A DNA stretch of 64,000 nt from Pyxidicoccus sp. MSG2 (GTDB lineage Bacteria > Myxococcota > Myxococcia > Myxococcales > Myxococcaceae), in NCBI RefSeq assembly GCF_026626705.1, contig NZ_JAPNKC010000001.1:3348001-3412000 (forward strand), read 5' to 3'. The notes below the pieces were generated by a model. It did not search any database, was not told the origin of the DNA, and saw nothing but the letters and a program-made list of their open reading frames with translations. Made by a program: the position numbers and the translations under genes. Below are positions 51,097 through 62,245 of this stretch, one piece after another. How positions within the stretch are numbered: the stretch's first letter is position 1; the number at the start of each line of letters is the position of its first letter.

Positions 51097-53612
51097 CGCA
51101 CGACGATGTTGACCACCTTGTCGGGCACGACGATGACCTTGCTCACCGTCTTCCCGCCCTCGAGCTGCCGGACGACGTTGGGCAGCGCCAGCGCCCGCTC
51201 ACGCACCTCGGCCTCCGGCGTGCCGCGCTCCACCTCCACGCTGCCGCGCAGCTTGCCGTTCACCTGGACGGCGTACGTCACCTGCGCATCCACCGTCAGC
51301 GCCACGTCGAACACAGGCCACTCCTGCTCCAGCAGGAAGCCCTTCCCACCGAGCCGCTCCCACGCCTCGTCCCCCAGGTGCGGCGCGAAGGGGCCCACCA
51401 GCTTGACCAGCGTGACGAGGTCCTCGCGCGTGCTCCCCTTCGAGGTCAGCTCGTTCGTGTACGTCATCAGCGCCGCGATGGCCGTGTTGAACTGGAGCCG
51501 CTCCAGGTCCGCCGTCACGCGCTGAATCGTCTTGTGGCGCAGCTTCAGGTGCGGGTCGCCCTCGGGGACGCGGGACGGTGCGTGCTCCTCGACCAAGCGC
51601 CACGCACGGCGCAGGAATCGGCCGCAGCCCTCGATGGCCCTCGGGTCCCAGGGCTTGGGCAATTCGAACTCGCCCATGAACAGCTCGTACAGACGCAGCA
51701 CGTCCGCGCCGTGCTCGGCCACCACGGTGTCGGGGTTGACGCCGTTGAGCTTGGACTTGGCCATCTTCTCGACCTGGACCTTCAGCGTCTCGCCCGTGGC
51801 GCGCAGAATCGCCGTCTCGCCGCGCAGCTCCACCTCCTCCAGCGCGTGGTAGTGCTCCGCCGCGTCCACGTACGTGTAGGCCAGCACCGTGCCCTGGTGG
51901 CGCAGCTTGCGGAACGGCTCCTTCGTGGAGACCTGGCCCAGGTCGAACAGCACCTTGTGCCAGAACCGTGCGTACAGCAGGTGGAGCACCGCGTGCTCCG
52001 CGCCGCCCACGTACAGGTCCACGTTCATCCACTGGCGCTCGGCCTCCTTCGACCAGGGCGCCTGCTCGTTCGTCGGGTCCAGGTAGCGCAGGTAGTACCA
52101 GCACGAGCCCGCCCACTGCGGCATCGTGTTCGTCTCGCGCCGGCCCGGGCCTCCGCACTTCGGGCACTCCGTCTCCAGCCACTCGGGAATCGTGGCCAGC
52201 GGAGACTCGCCGGTGCCGGACGGCTCGTAGCGTTCCACCTCCGGCAGCGTGACGGGCAGCTGGTCCTCGGGCACCGGCACGGCGCCGCACTTCGCGCAGT
52301 GGATGATGGGAATGGGCTCGCCCCAGTAGCGCTGGCGCGAGAAGATCCAATCGCGCAGGCGGTAGCTCACCGTGCGCTTCCCCTGACCCCGTGTCTCCAA
52401 CGTGGCCACCACCCGCTGCTTCACGTCGGCGGTGGGCAAGCCGTCCAGCGCTCCTGAATTCACCGCGACACCGTTGCCCGTGAAGGCCTTGTCCGGCTCG
52501 GGCTGCGCACCGTCCACCGGACGCACCACCTGACGGATGGGCAGGCCGAACTTCACCGCGAACTCGTGGTCTCTCGCGTCGTGCGCGGGCACGGCCATGA
52601 TGGCGCCGGTGCCGTAGGTCGCCAGGACGTAGTCGGCAATCCAGATGGGGATGCGCTCGCCGTTGATGGGATTGACCGCGTGGCTGCCCGTGAAGGCGCC
52701 CGTCTTCTCCTTCGCCAATTCCGTGCGCTCCAAATCACTCTTGAGCCGCGCGGCCGCCTGATAGTCCGTCACCGAGGCGCGCTGCTCCGCTGTCGTCAGC
52801 GACTCGACCAGGCCGTGCTCGGGCGACAGCACCAGGTATGTCGCGCCGTACAGCGTGTCCGGGCGGGTGGTGAACACGCGAATCTCCGAGCCCGCCGCCT
52901 GCCCGTCCGCCACGCGGAAGGACACCTCGGCGCCCTCGGAGCGGCCAATCCAGTTGCGCTGCATGGCCAGCGTGGACTCGGGCCAGTCGACCTTGGCCAG
53001 GTCCTCCAGCAACCGGTCCGCATACGCGGTGATGCGCAGCATCCACTGGCGCAAATCCTTGCGCTCCACCTGGGTGCCGCAGCGCTCACACCGGCCACCG
53101 GCGGCCTCCTCATTGGCCAGTCCCGTCTTGCACGAGGGACACCAGTTGATGGGCATCACGCTCTCGTACGCGAGCCCCTGCTTGAACAACTGCAGGAAGA
53201 TCCACTGGGTCCACCGGTAGTAGCGCGGGTCGGTGGTGTTGACCTCGCGCTCCCAGTCGTAGGCGAAGCCCACGGAGTCAATCTGTCTGCGGAAGTTGGA
53301 GACGGCCTGCTCGGTGGTGACGCGCGGGTGGATGCCCGTCTTGATGGCGTAGTTCTCCGCCGGCAGGCCGAAGGCATCCCAGCCCATGGGGTGAAGCACG
53401 TTCCAGCCCTGCATCCGCTTCCACCGCGTCAGCACGTCGGTGGCCGTGTAGCCCTCGCAGTGTCCGACATGCAGCCCCGCGCCGGAGGGGTACGGAAACA
53501 TGTCGAGTGCGTAGAACTTCGGCTTCTTCGGGTCGAACGTCGTCCGGTGCAGGCGGGCGTCGCGCCAGCGCGCCTGCCATTTCGGCTCTACCTCACGGGG
53601 GTCAAAGGGCAT
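51093..53612 (-). CDS. leuS: Leucyl-tRNA synthetase
   Basis: 839 residues, normal for bacterial LeuRS. HIGH motif as YPSGAGLHVGH, zinc-type Cys clusters (CPSCKTG, CERCGTQ; CAKCGAVPV, CPKCGG), CP1 editing domain (TTRPDTLYGATY, AHDARDHEFA), tRNA-binding C-terminus, and the KMSKS loop present as KMAKS (EKMAKSKLNGVNPDTVV). It charges tRNA-Leu. ATG 53612 with AAAAGG upstream gives the expected start MPFDPREVEPKWQ; an open frame to 54344 runs under the kinase gene and is a shadow. It ends 4 bases inside the convergent SitI6-like gene. Confidence 0.96.
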   Translation of the reverse strand: MPFDPREVEPKWQARWRDARLHRTTFDPKKPKFYALDMFPYPSGAGLHVGHCEGYTATDVLTRWKRMQGWNVLHPMGWDAFGLPAENYAIKTGIHPRVTTEQAVSNFRRQIDSVGFAYDWEREVNTTDPRYYRWTQWIFLQLFKQGLAYESVMPINWCPSCKTGLANEEAAGGRCERCGTQVERKDLRQWMLRITAYADRLLEDLAKVDWPESTLAMQRNWIGRSEGAEVSFRVADGQAAGSEIRVFTTRPDTLYGATYLVLSPEHGLVESLTTAEQRASVTDYQAAARLKSDLERTELAKEKTGAFTGSHAVNPINGERIPIWIADYVLATYGTGAIMAVPAHDARDHEFAVKFGLPIRQVVRPVDGAQPEPDKAFTGNGVAVNSGALDGLPTADVKQRVVATLETRGQGKRTVSYRLRDWIFSRQRYWGEPIPIIHCAKCGAVPVPEDQLPVTLPEVERYEPSGTGESPLATIPEWLETECPKCGGPGRRETNTMPQWAGSCWYYLRYLDPTNEQAPWSKEAERQWMNVDLYVGGAEHAVLHLLYARFWHKVLFDLGQVSTKEPFRKLRHQGTVLAYTYVDAAEHYHALEEVELRGETAILRATGETLKVQVEKMAKSKLNGVNPDTVVAEHGADVLRLYELFMGEFELPKPWDPRAIEGCGRFLRRAWRLVEEHAPSRVPEGDPHLKLRHKTIQRVTADLERLQFNTAIAALMTYTNELTSKGSTREDLVTLVKLVGPFAPHLGDEAWERLGGKGFLLEQEWPVFDVALTVDAQVTYAVQVNGKLRGSVEVERGTPEAEVRERALALPNVVRQLEGGKTVSKVIVVPDKVVNIVVR

Positions 53613-53696
53613 GGTGCCTTTTAGTACGCCCGCGTCGCGGCATTCCTGACCTGACCCGACGGGTCGTCGCCAGCAGGACCGAGCCGCTGATGCGAT

Positions 53697-54985
53697 ATGA
53701 ACGCTCGCACCATGCGCAGCGCCCCGCCGACTCCCGACAGCCCCACCCCGCCGCTCCGGACGGCGGCCGGTAGCGCAACGGGAGCCCTCCACCCTCCCCC
53801 ACCCCGCTTCCGCCAGCGACTGCTCGTGGTGATGCTGCTCGCGGGCCTCGTGCCACTGGTGCTGCTCGGCCTGCTCGCGCAGGGCGCGCTGGAGCGGGTG
53901 CTGTCCGTCTCCATCGCCCCCGTGGAGGGCGTGCTGGACGGCGTCTCCTCGGACCTGGAGCGCCGGGGCCTGCCCCAGGACGCGCTGAACGAAGCTCGCC
54001 TCAACCTCGCCCAGGCGGAATTGGCGCGGCGGGCCCTGGTGCGCCGCGTGCCCGCCTTCATCGCCGCGCTGGTGCTCGTCTCCGGCGCAGTGCTCGCCCT
54101 GGCCGCCGTGCTGCTCGGCCGTGCCCTCACGCGCCCCGTGGCCACCCTCACCGAGGGCATGTGGGCCTATGCACGCGGGGACCTCACCGTGCGCCTCGCC
54201 ACGCCCGAACAGCCGCGCGACGAGCTCCAGTTCCTCCTGGGCCAGTTCAACCGCATGGGCCAGGAACTGCTCGCCCAGCGCGAGCGCCTCAAGTCCGCCG
54301 AGCAGATTGCCGCCTGGCAGGACGTGGCCCGCGCCCTGGCCCACGAGCTGAAGAACCCGCTCACCGCAATGAAGCTCTCGCTCGCGCGTCTGTCCCGCAC
54401 GGACGCGAGCATGCCCACCGACTCCACCCGCATCTCAGAGGCCGTGGCCCTCCTCCAGGAGGAGGTGGACCTCCTGATGCGGATGACCCAGAGCTTCTCC
54501 ACCTTCGCGAGGCTCCCCGCCCCGCGCTTCCAGGACGTGGCCCTGCGCCCCCTCCTGGCCGAAATCTGTACCCTCTACGCGGGCACCTCGCCCGTCCCCG
54601 TGGAGCTCGTCCCCGGCCCCGACGCCTCCCTGCGCGCGGACCCGGACGGTCTGCGCCGCCTCTTCGGCAACCTGGTGAAGAACGCCACCGAGGCCTCTCC
54701 CACCGGAGCCCCTCCGGTGCGCGTCGCGCTGGAAGCTCTCGACGGCGGCGCCGTGCGTGTCACCGTGATGGACGGAGGCAGCGGTGTGACTGGCGTGCTG
54801 GAAGGCCCCGCCCTCACGCGCGGGCTCTTCAGCACCAAGCCCGAGGGCAGCGGCCTGGGCCTGCCCATCTCCCAGAAAATCGTCCACGAGCACGGCGGCA
54901 CGCTGCGCCTGGAACCGGCCTCGGGTGGCGGTACGCTGGCGCGCGTGGACCTGCCCCTCGCTCCTCCCTCCGCCCCGGCCACCGC

Positions 54986-54989
<4 letters not shown>
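53697..54989 (+). CDS. Membrane sensor histidine kinase (NtrY-like)
   Basis: 430 residues. A Pro-rich cytoplasmic start, TM1 ~43-65, short periplasmic loop, TM2 ~120-142, HAMP (~143-195), HisKA with His216 in LAHELKNPLTAMKL, and HATPase with NLVKNATEA, VMDGGSGV and FSTKPEGSGLGLPISQKI. The H-box is NtrY-like and fits the NtrC-type regulator whose ATG overlaps its stop (ATGA). The pair forms a complete two-component operon. ATG 53697 or 53712. Confidence 0.94.
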
Positions 54990-56338
<1,349 letters not shown>

Positions 56339-56361
56339 CGGGGCCGAGGTCGCTCCTGGGC

Positions 56362-56381
56362 GCAATCTGAAGTAAGATTGC
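56362..56381 (+). terminator. Stem-loop after the NtrC-type gene
   Basis: GCAATCT (56362-56368) and AGATTGC (56375-56381) form a 7-bp stem with a 6-base loop followed by ATTTGC, 23 bases past the stop. It is the most AT-rich hairpin of the region and could be a terminator or an operator of the small lipoprotein gene. Confidence 0.45.
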
Positions 56382-56408
56382 ATTTGCAACGCCCACCCAG
56401 GAGGACAC

Positions 56409-56687
56409 ATGAAGAAGGCCCTGTTGCTCCCATGGCTGCTGCTGGTCGCTGCGTGTGGTGGTGCCGAAGTGACGGCGGAGGAAACCGCGCCGCCCACCAC
56501 GCCCACCCCGCTGCTTGCCTCCCAGGAGGAAAGCGTCATCCAGCCTGCCTTCTGGTACACGTGCAACCTGCCGTGCCGGCCGGGCTACTGCGCCACCAGC
56601 TCCATCTACTATCCGGACTGTGCCCCTTTCGGCTCCACGACGCGGTACACCTGTACGCCGTGCAGCGGCGGCCCTGTCGACCCGTAA
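56409..56687 (+). CDS. Small Cys-rich lipoprotein
   Basis: 92 residues. The lipobox is LVAAC at Cys16 after a strong hydrophobic core (LLLPWLLLVAAC). The mature protein has a Thr/Pro/Glu linker and a compact C-terminal domain with six Cys (CNLPCRPGYC, DCAP, CTPC), probably disulfide-bonded. No family recognised. AGGAGG lies 6 bases before the ATG. Exported, likely lipid-anchored; the linker plus small knotted domain is common for surface-displayed proteins in myxobacteria. Confidence 0.8.
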   Translation: MKKALLLPWLLLVAACGGAEVTAEETAPPTTPTPLLASQEESVIQPAFWYTCNLPCRPGYCATSSIYYPDCAPFGSTTRYTCTPCSGGPVDP

Positions 56688-56817
56688 CCGGGCCCGGCGT
56701 CCACCGCTCTCCGCGTCCTGCTCCCGCTGAGACCTCCCGTGCGGCCACGCAACCGTGGCCGCATTGCGTCGATAATCCCTCCCGGACACCGGAAGCCCCC
56801 ACCGGGAGAGCAGTTTC

Positions 56818-58293
56818 ATGTCGAACCGCATTGGCCGCCCCTCGCTCACCTCCACCGTGCCGGCGCCAACCGCGGCCACTCCAGAGCGCGCCGCGCGTCC
56901 CGCTGGAGCAGAGAAGGCACCCGTCTCCCGCTCCCTGGCCGACGGGTTCGACTCGGGCGCCACCCGGCCGAGCCAGACGTCCCCGCGCGGTGCTGCGCTG
57001 CTGACGGGCACGAGCGCCCCGGCCTCCGTCGCCGCGTCGAAGGCCGCCGAGCTGCAGCCCCAGGTCCACGGCGCCACCGGCTACGAGGCCCACTTCGGCA
57101 TGGGCGGTCGCACCGCGCGCGCCGTCGTGGAGGGCCAGGGCCAGGTCGCGCTGCCCACCGGCAATGGCCGGGGCCCCTCCTTCCACGCGGAGGCGGGCAA
57201 GCCGCTGACAGTCACGGTGGACCCCGCGCGCCTGTCGAAGTCCGCCGAGAAGGCCGAGCTGGTCTGGCGCGTGGCGCCCGGGGGGACGGAAGTGGCCATC
57301 CCCCTCACGGACGGCTCGCGCGACGCGAGCGGCCGGCTCAACACGCTGCCCGCGCGCATTGACGTCCCGGAGGACGCCTTCGGCACGCTGCGCATCTCCA
57401 TCCGCACCACGGGCGCGGACGGCAAGCAGTCCAGCTCGTGGGACCCCAGCTCCGACGCGGCCATTGCCCCGAAGGAGGGCGCGGCCGTCGTCTTCACCGA
57501 CGACTGGAAGACCCAGGTCGAAGGCAAGCTGCGCGCGGGCGACAAGGTCGACATTGCGTATGACCGGGACAGGCTCGCCGCGATGCTGGGCGGCGTGACG
57601 CCCTCGGACGTCGTCGCGTGCGTGTCCTTCAACGGCGAGCCTCCCCGGGAGGTGCCGCTCATGGTGCAGCCGGGTGAGGGAGGCACGCAGGGGACGATGT
57701 TCATGCCCTCGCTCCAGGTTCCCGTCGAGGCGACGGAGATGACCCTCTGGTTCAAGGGCCAGGGCCAGGGGAACACGAGCTACGACTCGTCCTTCGGGCA
57801 GAACTTCAAGTTCAAGGTGGGCCCCGCGCGCGACGACGCGGACCCGTCGTGGAAGGCGGAGCTCTTGCGCAGCAAGAGCTTCCCCAACCTCCAGGCGGAG
57901 GACTTCGTCGGCATCGGCCCGTCGTCGCAGCGCTACAACTGCATCGCCTGGACGCTGGGCATCCAGGACCAGTGGGTGTGGCCGGGCACGCGCCTGGAGG
58001 ACTTCGACAAGCTGTATGCGCAGCAGGGCTACCAGCCGATGTCCTCGCTGGACCTGAGCAACGACCCCAATCTGGAGAAGGTCGTCGTCTACGGGCTCAA
58101 GCCGAAGACGGGCACGGGCCCGATTGAAGTGACGCACGGCGCGCTCATGGACGAGCAGGGACGCCTGACGAGCAAGATTGGCACCCAGCCGCTCATCCGC
58201 CACAACAGCGCTGACGACCTCACCGGCCCTTCGTATGGTGAGCCGGTGCGCGTCTACGTCCGTCCCCGTCAGCCCGCGGTGAACAACTCATGA
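56818..58293 (+). CDS. DUF6209-like protein with C-terminal Cys/His domain; candidate toxin
   Basis: 491 residues, no signal peptide. Residues ~1-75 are a disordered Ser/Thr/Pro/Ala tail. The middle (~85-345) is beta-rich, with FTDDWKTQVEGKLRAGDKVDIAYDRDRL matching the DUF6209 pattern. The C-terminal ~125 residues hold Cys375 in RYNCIAWTLG, a Trp-rich WVWPGTRLEDFDKLY and His440 in EVTHGALM, spaced like a papain/NlpC-type Cys-His pair, and a final RHNSADD. I read it as a delivered effector: disordered head, beta linker, catalytic tail. The ATGA overlap with the next small gene supports a toxin-immunity pair. Cysteine-peptidase or deamidase activity is inferred only. Confidence 0.7.
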   Translation: MSNRIGRPSLTSTVPAPTAATPERAARPAGAEKAPVSRSLADGFDSGATRPSQTSPRGAALLTGTSAPASVAASKAAELQPQVHGATGYEAHFGMGGRTARAVVEGQGQVALPTGNGRGPSFHAEAGKPLTVTVDPARLSKSAEKAELVWRVAPGGTEVAIPLTDGSRDASGRLNTLPARIDVPEDAFGTLRISIRTTGADGKQSSSWDPSSDAAIAPKEGAAVVFTDDWKTQVEGKLRAGDKVDIAYDRDRLAAMLGGVTPSDVVACVSFNGEPPREVPLMVQPGEGGTQGTMFMPSLQVPVEATEMTLWFKGQGQGNTSYDSSFGQNFKFKVGPARDDADPSWKAELLRSKSFPNLQAEDFVGIGPSSQRYNCIAWTLGIQDQWVWPGTRLEDFDKLYAQQGYQPMSSLDLSNDPNLEKVVVYGLKPKTGTGPIEVTHGALMDEQGRLTSKIGTQPLIRHNSADDLTGPSYGEPVRVYVRPRQPAVNNS

Positions 58294-58610
58294 GCAGCGT
58301 GGGTGCCCGCTTCGAAGCGCTGGCGAAGGAGTGGGAGGAGCACTGCGCGGAGCACCGCGAGGCGTCCAACCCCTACGTGTTCCTCAACCACCCCTCGTTC
58401 GAATCCATCGTCGCCCTGGGCCGGCCCGCCGTGCCCCTGATTGTCGAGCGCTACCGCGAGGGGAGCGTCTTCTGGGGCGCGGCCCTGCGGCGGATGACGG
58501 GGGTCACCACGTTCGGTGACGGCGTCGTCGGCAACCTCGACGCCACCCGGCGCGGCTGGCTCAAGTGGTGGGAGGAGAACCAGGCGTCCTTCGGCGGCCG
58601 GGCGTCCTGA
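58290..58610 (+). CDS. Small acidic protein, candidate immunity partner
   Basis: 106 residues. It matches a widespread small-protein pattern with HPSFESIVALGRPAVPLIVERY, FWGAALRRMTGV and a C-terminal WLKWWEEN. Members known to me are annotated hypothetical and often occur in accessory regions. Here the start overlaps the stop of the Cys/His protein (ATGA), so both are made in fixed ratio, as in toxin-immunity pairs. Two or three helices, no export signal. It ends 6 bases from the convergent CHAT gene. Confidence 0.75.
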   Translation: MSSVGARFEALAKEWEEHCAEHREASNPYVFLNHPSFESIVALGRPAVPLIVERYREGSVFWGAALRRMTGVTTFGDGVVGNLDATRRGWLKWWEENQASFGGRAS

Positions 58611-58616
58611 GCGGAC

Positions 58617-61600
58617 TCACGGCCGGCCCGCATCCACGGGTGGCTCCGGGGCCTTCGCGGAGACGGCTCGCAGCGGCGCGTCGCTTCCGAGGCTGATGAA
58701 GGGCGCCCAGTAGTAGGGATGGGGCCGTGACGCCCGCAGCGAGAGCATGGCGTCACGGAGCGCGGCGGAACGCCCGTGGCCCGCGAGGAGCTGGCGGTAG
58801 TAGTCCTCCATGAGCGGGTGCGTGGTGTCGTCGTTGATCTTCCACAGGCTCATCACCACCGTCTCCGCGCCCGCGATGACGAAGGCGCGGCGCAGGCCCT
58901 GAACCCCCTGGCCGGGACGGGCGGTGCCCTGGCCCGTGTCGCAGGCGGACAGCACGACAAGCTCGGTGCCCCACAGGTCCAGTCCGGCCAGCTCCTTGGC
59001 CGTCACCAGCGAGGTGGACCGGGGGCGGGCCCTGCCAGCCGGCGGAGGCGCCGCCCGCGCCTCGGGGAGGACCAGGCCCGAGCGCATCAGCGGGTCTGGC
59101 GGGAGCTGGCCGGGGCCCGCGCCGCTCAGCCCGCCGAGCGTCCCCACCGCACGAGCGTCCGGAACACGGGCGTCGTCGTCCAGGAAGAAGCCGTGGGTGG
59201 CGATGTGGAGGATGCCGGGAGCGGACAGCTGGAACAGCCGCTCGCGGCTGGCGTCCGCGCCAAGGAAGAGCTGCGCGCCGGGGAAGGAGCGCTGGACGAA
59301 CTCCGCTTCCCGCCGCGTCCCGGGGAGGGACGCCCAGGGCTGGTCCGCGAGCTCGGCGCGCAGCACGGTGGAGGGCCGCTCCCACTCCTGTGAGGCGGCA
59401 CGTCGCGCCGGGCCCCGCTTCGAGCCCCTGGAAGCGGCCCGGGCCGGCACGGCGCCGAAGTCCGGGTCCGCGAGGACGACCACCGAGCGCGCCGCCAGAA
59501 GGCCCGGGGGACGCGGCAGCAGCTCCTTGCCCGAGGTGAGCCAGGTGAAGTCGAACGTGTCGACGAGGAAGCCCGTGCCGTCGTGCAGCGCGGCGAAGGG
59601 AACGAGGCTGAGCTGGCCATCGGGTGCGAGGTAGAGCCTGCGAGTGTCGCCCAGGAGCGGCAGCAGGGGCCGGAAGACGCGGGCGTGGAGCGCCTGCGAA
59701 GGGCCCGTGAAATTCACATCACGGTTGCCAATGGCCCGGTTGAAGTGCGAGGCCGCGACGTCGATGGGCGTCGCGGGCCCCAGGTCCACCGCGCGGCTGC
59801 GCCCGTCGGGGAAGAGCACCAGCGCCAGGTAGCGGAGCGGGACCGTGGGCTTCGCCGCATCCTTCACGCCGGGCGGCGGCACGAGCGGCCGGTCTCCATA
59901 GGCGATGAACTCCACCAGCGCGCCGTCCTTCGGGAGTGAGGCGGCAACGCGCTCGACGATGGTGTCGGGGGACGGCAGCGCGGTGAGCGCGCGCAGCGGC
60001 GCGGAGCGCGTGGCGAGGCTGGCCTCGAGCGCATCGGCCTGCTCGCCGAGCAACTGCAGCCGCTGCTGGTGCTCCGCCGGGGGCACCGGGCCGGGGCCGT
60101 CGAGCGACAGCCGCGCGAGCTGCGAGCGCAGGCCGCGCAGTTGGAGGAAGCGCTCCCGGTCCGCGTCCCCCAGGCTGCGGTAGACAGCGTGGGAGGTGCC
60201 GGCAATCTCCTCGACGGAGCGGCCCTTGCGGAGCAACACGGCGGACAGGGCGAGGCGCCGCACCCGGGCGTCGTCCGGATGCGCGCGCAGGAGCGCGTAG
60301 AGGCGCTCCTCGTCACTGCGGATGAACTGGAGGAAGCTCGCCAGGTACGCCTCGGAGAAGCCGAGCGACTCGTGGCGCAGATGCTGCTCCGAGATGTCGA
60401 ACGCCCGGGCCAGCAGGGGCAGCGCGGCGGAGAGCCGGTGCTGCGCGAGGTACAGCACGGCCAGGCTGTTGAGCGTGAGGGCGACGTCGGGATGCCCCTT
60501 TCCCAGCGCCGCCTCCTGGATGCCCAGCGCGCGCTGGAACAGGGGCTCCGCCCGCGCATACGCACCCTGGTCCTGGTACAGGTTCGCGAGCTTGCCGAGC
60601 GTGAGCGCCACGTCGGGATGTGTCCCCCCGAGCGCCGCCTCCTGGATGGCGAGCGCCCGCTGGAGGAGCGGCTCCGCCCTGGCGTACTCGCCCTGCTGTC
60701 GATGGGTGCTGGCGAGCTCGCTGAGGGTGAGGGCGACATCCGGGTGATTCCCGCCGAGCGTCGCCTCCCAGATGGCGAGCGCGCGCAGGAGCAGCGGCTC
60801 CGCCAGGGCATGCTGCCCCCGCGCCTGCCGCATGAGGGCAAGCCGGTGGAGGCAGATGGCGACCCGGGGATGGTTCGCACCGACGGTGGCCTCGTAGATG
60901 GCGAGCGCGCGCCGCAGACGCGGCTCCGCCTCCGCGTCGAGCCCCAGCTCCTGGTATGCCACGGCGAGCCGCATGAGCACGTCACCGACATCGGGGTGCG
61001 ATGCGCCGAGAATCGCCCCGTAGACGACCACCACGCGCTCCCCGCACCGCAGCCACTGCCGGCTCTCCTCCGGGCTGTAGGAGAAGGCCAGGTTGTCGAG
61101 TGACGTCGAGATGCGGGGATGAAGTTTTCCAAGCGCGAATGCCTCGCCGATGACGAGTGCGCGCTCATGCATCGGCTCCAACCGGCCGTCGATGTTGATG
61201 TTCTGCCTGGCGATGTCGGCGGCGTCACGGGTGAAGGCCGCTTCCAGGATGTCGAGCGCGCGCTCGTAGAACGGCAGGCTCTGCCCATAGAGCCCCTGGG
61301 TGTCTAGGAGCTGCGCGAGCATCCAGTGCGCGTCGGAAACCCTGGGATGCCGCGGGCCCAGCGCCGCCTCGAAGGCCGCGAGCCCGCGCGTGTAGAAGTC
61401 CTCGGCCCGCGCATACGCGCCCTGCTGCTGGTGGAGGAAGCCGAGGCTGGTCAGCGAGTACGCGACGAGGAGCCGGTCCCCGCCGGCCGCCACCTCGTGG
61501 AGCGCGAGGGCGCGCGTGTAGAGCGGCTCGGCCCGGGAGTACTGCCCCTGGAGCTGATACACGGCCGCGAGGTCCTCCAGCGACGCGGCGACGTCGGGAT

Positions 61601-62183
61601 GTCCTGGGCCGAGCGCCGCCTCGCGAAGAGCCAGCGCGCGCTCCAGCAGCGGCGCCGCCCGGGCGTAGCGCCCCTGGAGCTGGTACACGCGCCCGAGGTG
61701 GCGCAGCGAGGTCGCCACGTCGAGAGAGCCCCTGCCGGGCACTGCCTCGCGGATGGCCAGCGCCCGCTCCAGCAGGGGCGCCGCCTGACCATAGGAGCCC
61801 AGGTCCGCGCGGAGGTTGCCGAGCAGGTCCAGCGAGGCCGCGACGTCGGGATGGTGGGGGCCCAGCGCCGCCTCGCGGATGGCCAGCGCGCGCCGCATCA
61901 GGCTCTCCGCGCGGACATACCGCCCCTGCAGCCAGAGCACCTCACCGAGGACGTGCAGGCAGCTCGCGACGTCCGGGTGCGCCCCGCCCAGCACGGCCTC
62001 CCGCAACGCGAGCGCGTGCTCGACCTTCGGCACGGCCTCGGCGTACCTGCGGGCGCCCTCGAGGGACAACCCCTCCGCCAGGGCCGCCTGGGCTTCCACG
62101 AGGCGCGCCGCGGGGCCCTCCGCGGCGAATCCCACCGCACACCACAGGGTGGCCAGGGCCACGCATCCCAGCATTCGCCCCAC
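58617..62183 (-). CDS. Exported TPR-CHAT protease-like protein
   Basis: 1188 residues. A signal peptide (MLGCVALATLWCAVGFAAEG) is followed by about fourteen kinesin-light-chain-type TPR repeats of ~42 residues (~25-640, e.g. AEPLLQRALAIQEAALGGTHPDVALTL), a helical linker, and a C-terminal CHAT caspase-like domain (~800-1180) with His997 in HIATHGFF and Cys1081 in VVLSACDTGQG. CHAT domains are cysteine peptidases, several in defence systems, but the signal peptide places this one outside the cytoplasm. GTG 62183 is chosen over ATG 62174 because AGGAGG ends five bases before GTG. Substrate unknown. Confidence 0.9.
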   Translation of the reverse strand: MGRMLGCVALATLWCAVGFAAEGPAARLVEAQAALAEGLSLEGARRYAEAVPKVEHALALREAVLGGAHPDVASCLHVLGEVLWLQGRYVRAESLMRRALAIREAALGPHHPDVAASLDLLGNLRADLGSYGQAAPLLERALAIREAVPGRGSLDVATSLRHLGRVYQLQGRYARAAPLLERALALREAALGPGHPDVAASLEDLAAVYQLQGQYSRAEPLYTRALALHEVAAGGDRLLVAYSLTSLGFLHQQQGAYARAEDFYTRGLAAFEAALGPRHPRVSDAHWMLAQLLDTQGLYGQSLPFYERALDILEAAFTRDAADIARQNINIDGRLEPMHERALVIGEAFALGKLHPRISTSLDNLAFSYSPEESRQWLRCGERVVVVYGAILGASHPDVGDVLMRLAVAYQELGLDAEAEPRLRRALAIYEATVGANHPRVAICLHRLALMRQARGQHALAEPLLLRALAIWEATLGGNHPDVALTLSELASTHRQQGEYARAEPLLQRALAIQEAALGGTHPDVALTLGKLANLYQDQGAYARAEPLFQRALGIQEAALGKGHPDVALTLNSLAVLYLAQHRLSAALPLLARAFDISEQHLRHESLGFSEAYLASFLQFIRSDEERLYALLRAHPDDARVRRLALSAVLLRKGRSVEEIAGTSHAVYRSLGDADRERFLQLRGLRSQLARLSLDGPGPVPPAEHQQRLQLLGEQADALEASLATRSAPLRALTALPSPDTIVERVAASLPKDGALVEFIAYGDRPLVPPPGVKDAAKPTVPLRYLALVLFPDGRSRAVDLGPATPIDVAASHFNRAIGNRDVNFTGPSQALHARVFRPLLPLLGDTRRLYLAPDGQLSLVPFAALHDGTGFLVDTFDFTWLTSGKELLPRPPGLLAARSVVVLADPDFGAVPARAASRGSKRGPARRAASQEWERPSTVLRAELADQPWASLPGTRREAEFVQRSFPGAQLFLGADASRERLFQLSAPGILHIATHGFFLDDDARVPDARAVGTLGGLSGAGPGQLPPDPLMRSGLVLPEARAAPPPAGRARPRSTSLVTAKELAGLDLWGTELVVLSACDTGQGTARPGQGVQGLRRAFVIAGAETVVMSLWKINDDTTHPLMEDYYRQLLAGHGRSAALRDAMLSLRASRPHPYYWAPFISLGSDAPLRAVSAKAPEPPVDAGRP

Positions 62184-62245
62184 GTTCGCCTCCTGCTTCC
62201 CCGGCGGCGGACGCCCCCACCCCCTCACACGCAATCGCCGAGGCG

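Noticed and set aside
53613..54344. N-terminal extension of leuS
   Set aside because: It lies antisense to the histidine-kinase gene; the conserved LeuRS N-terminus begins at 53612.
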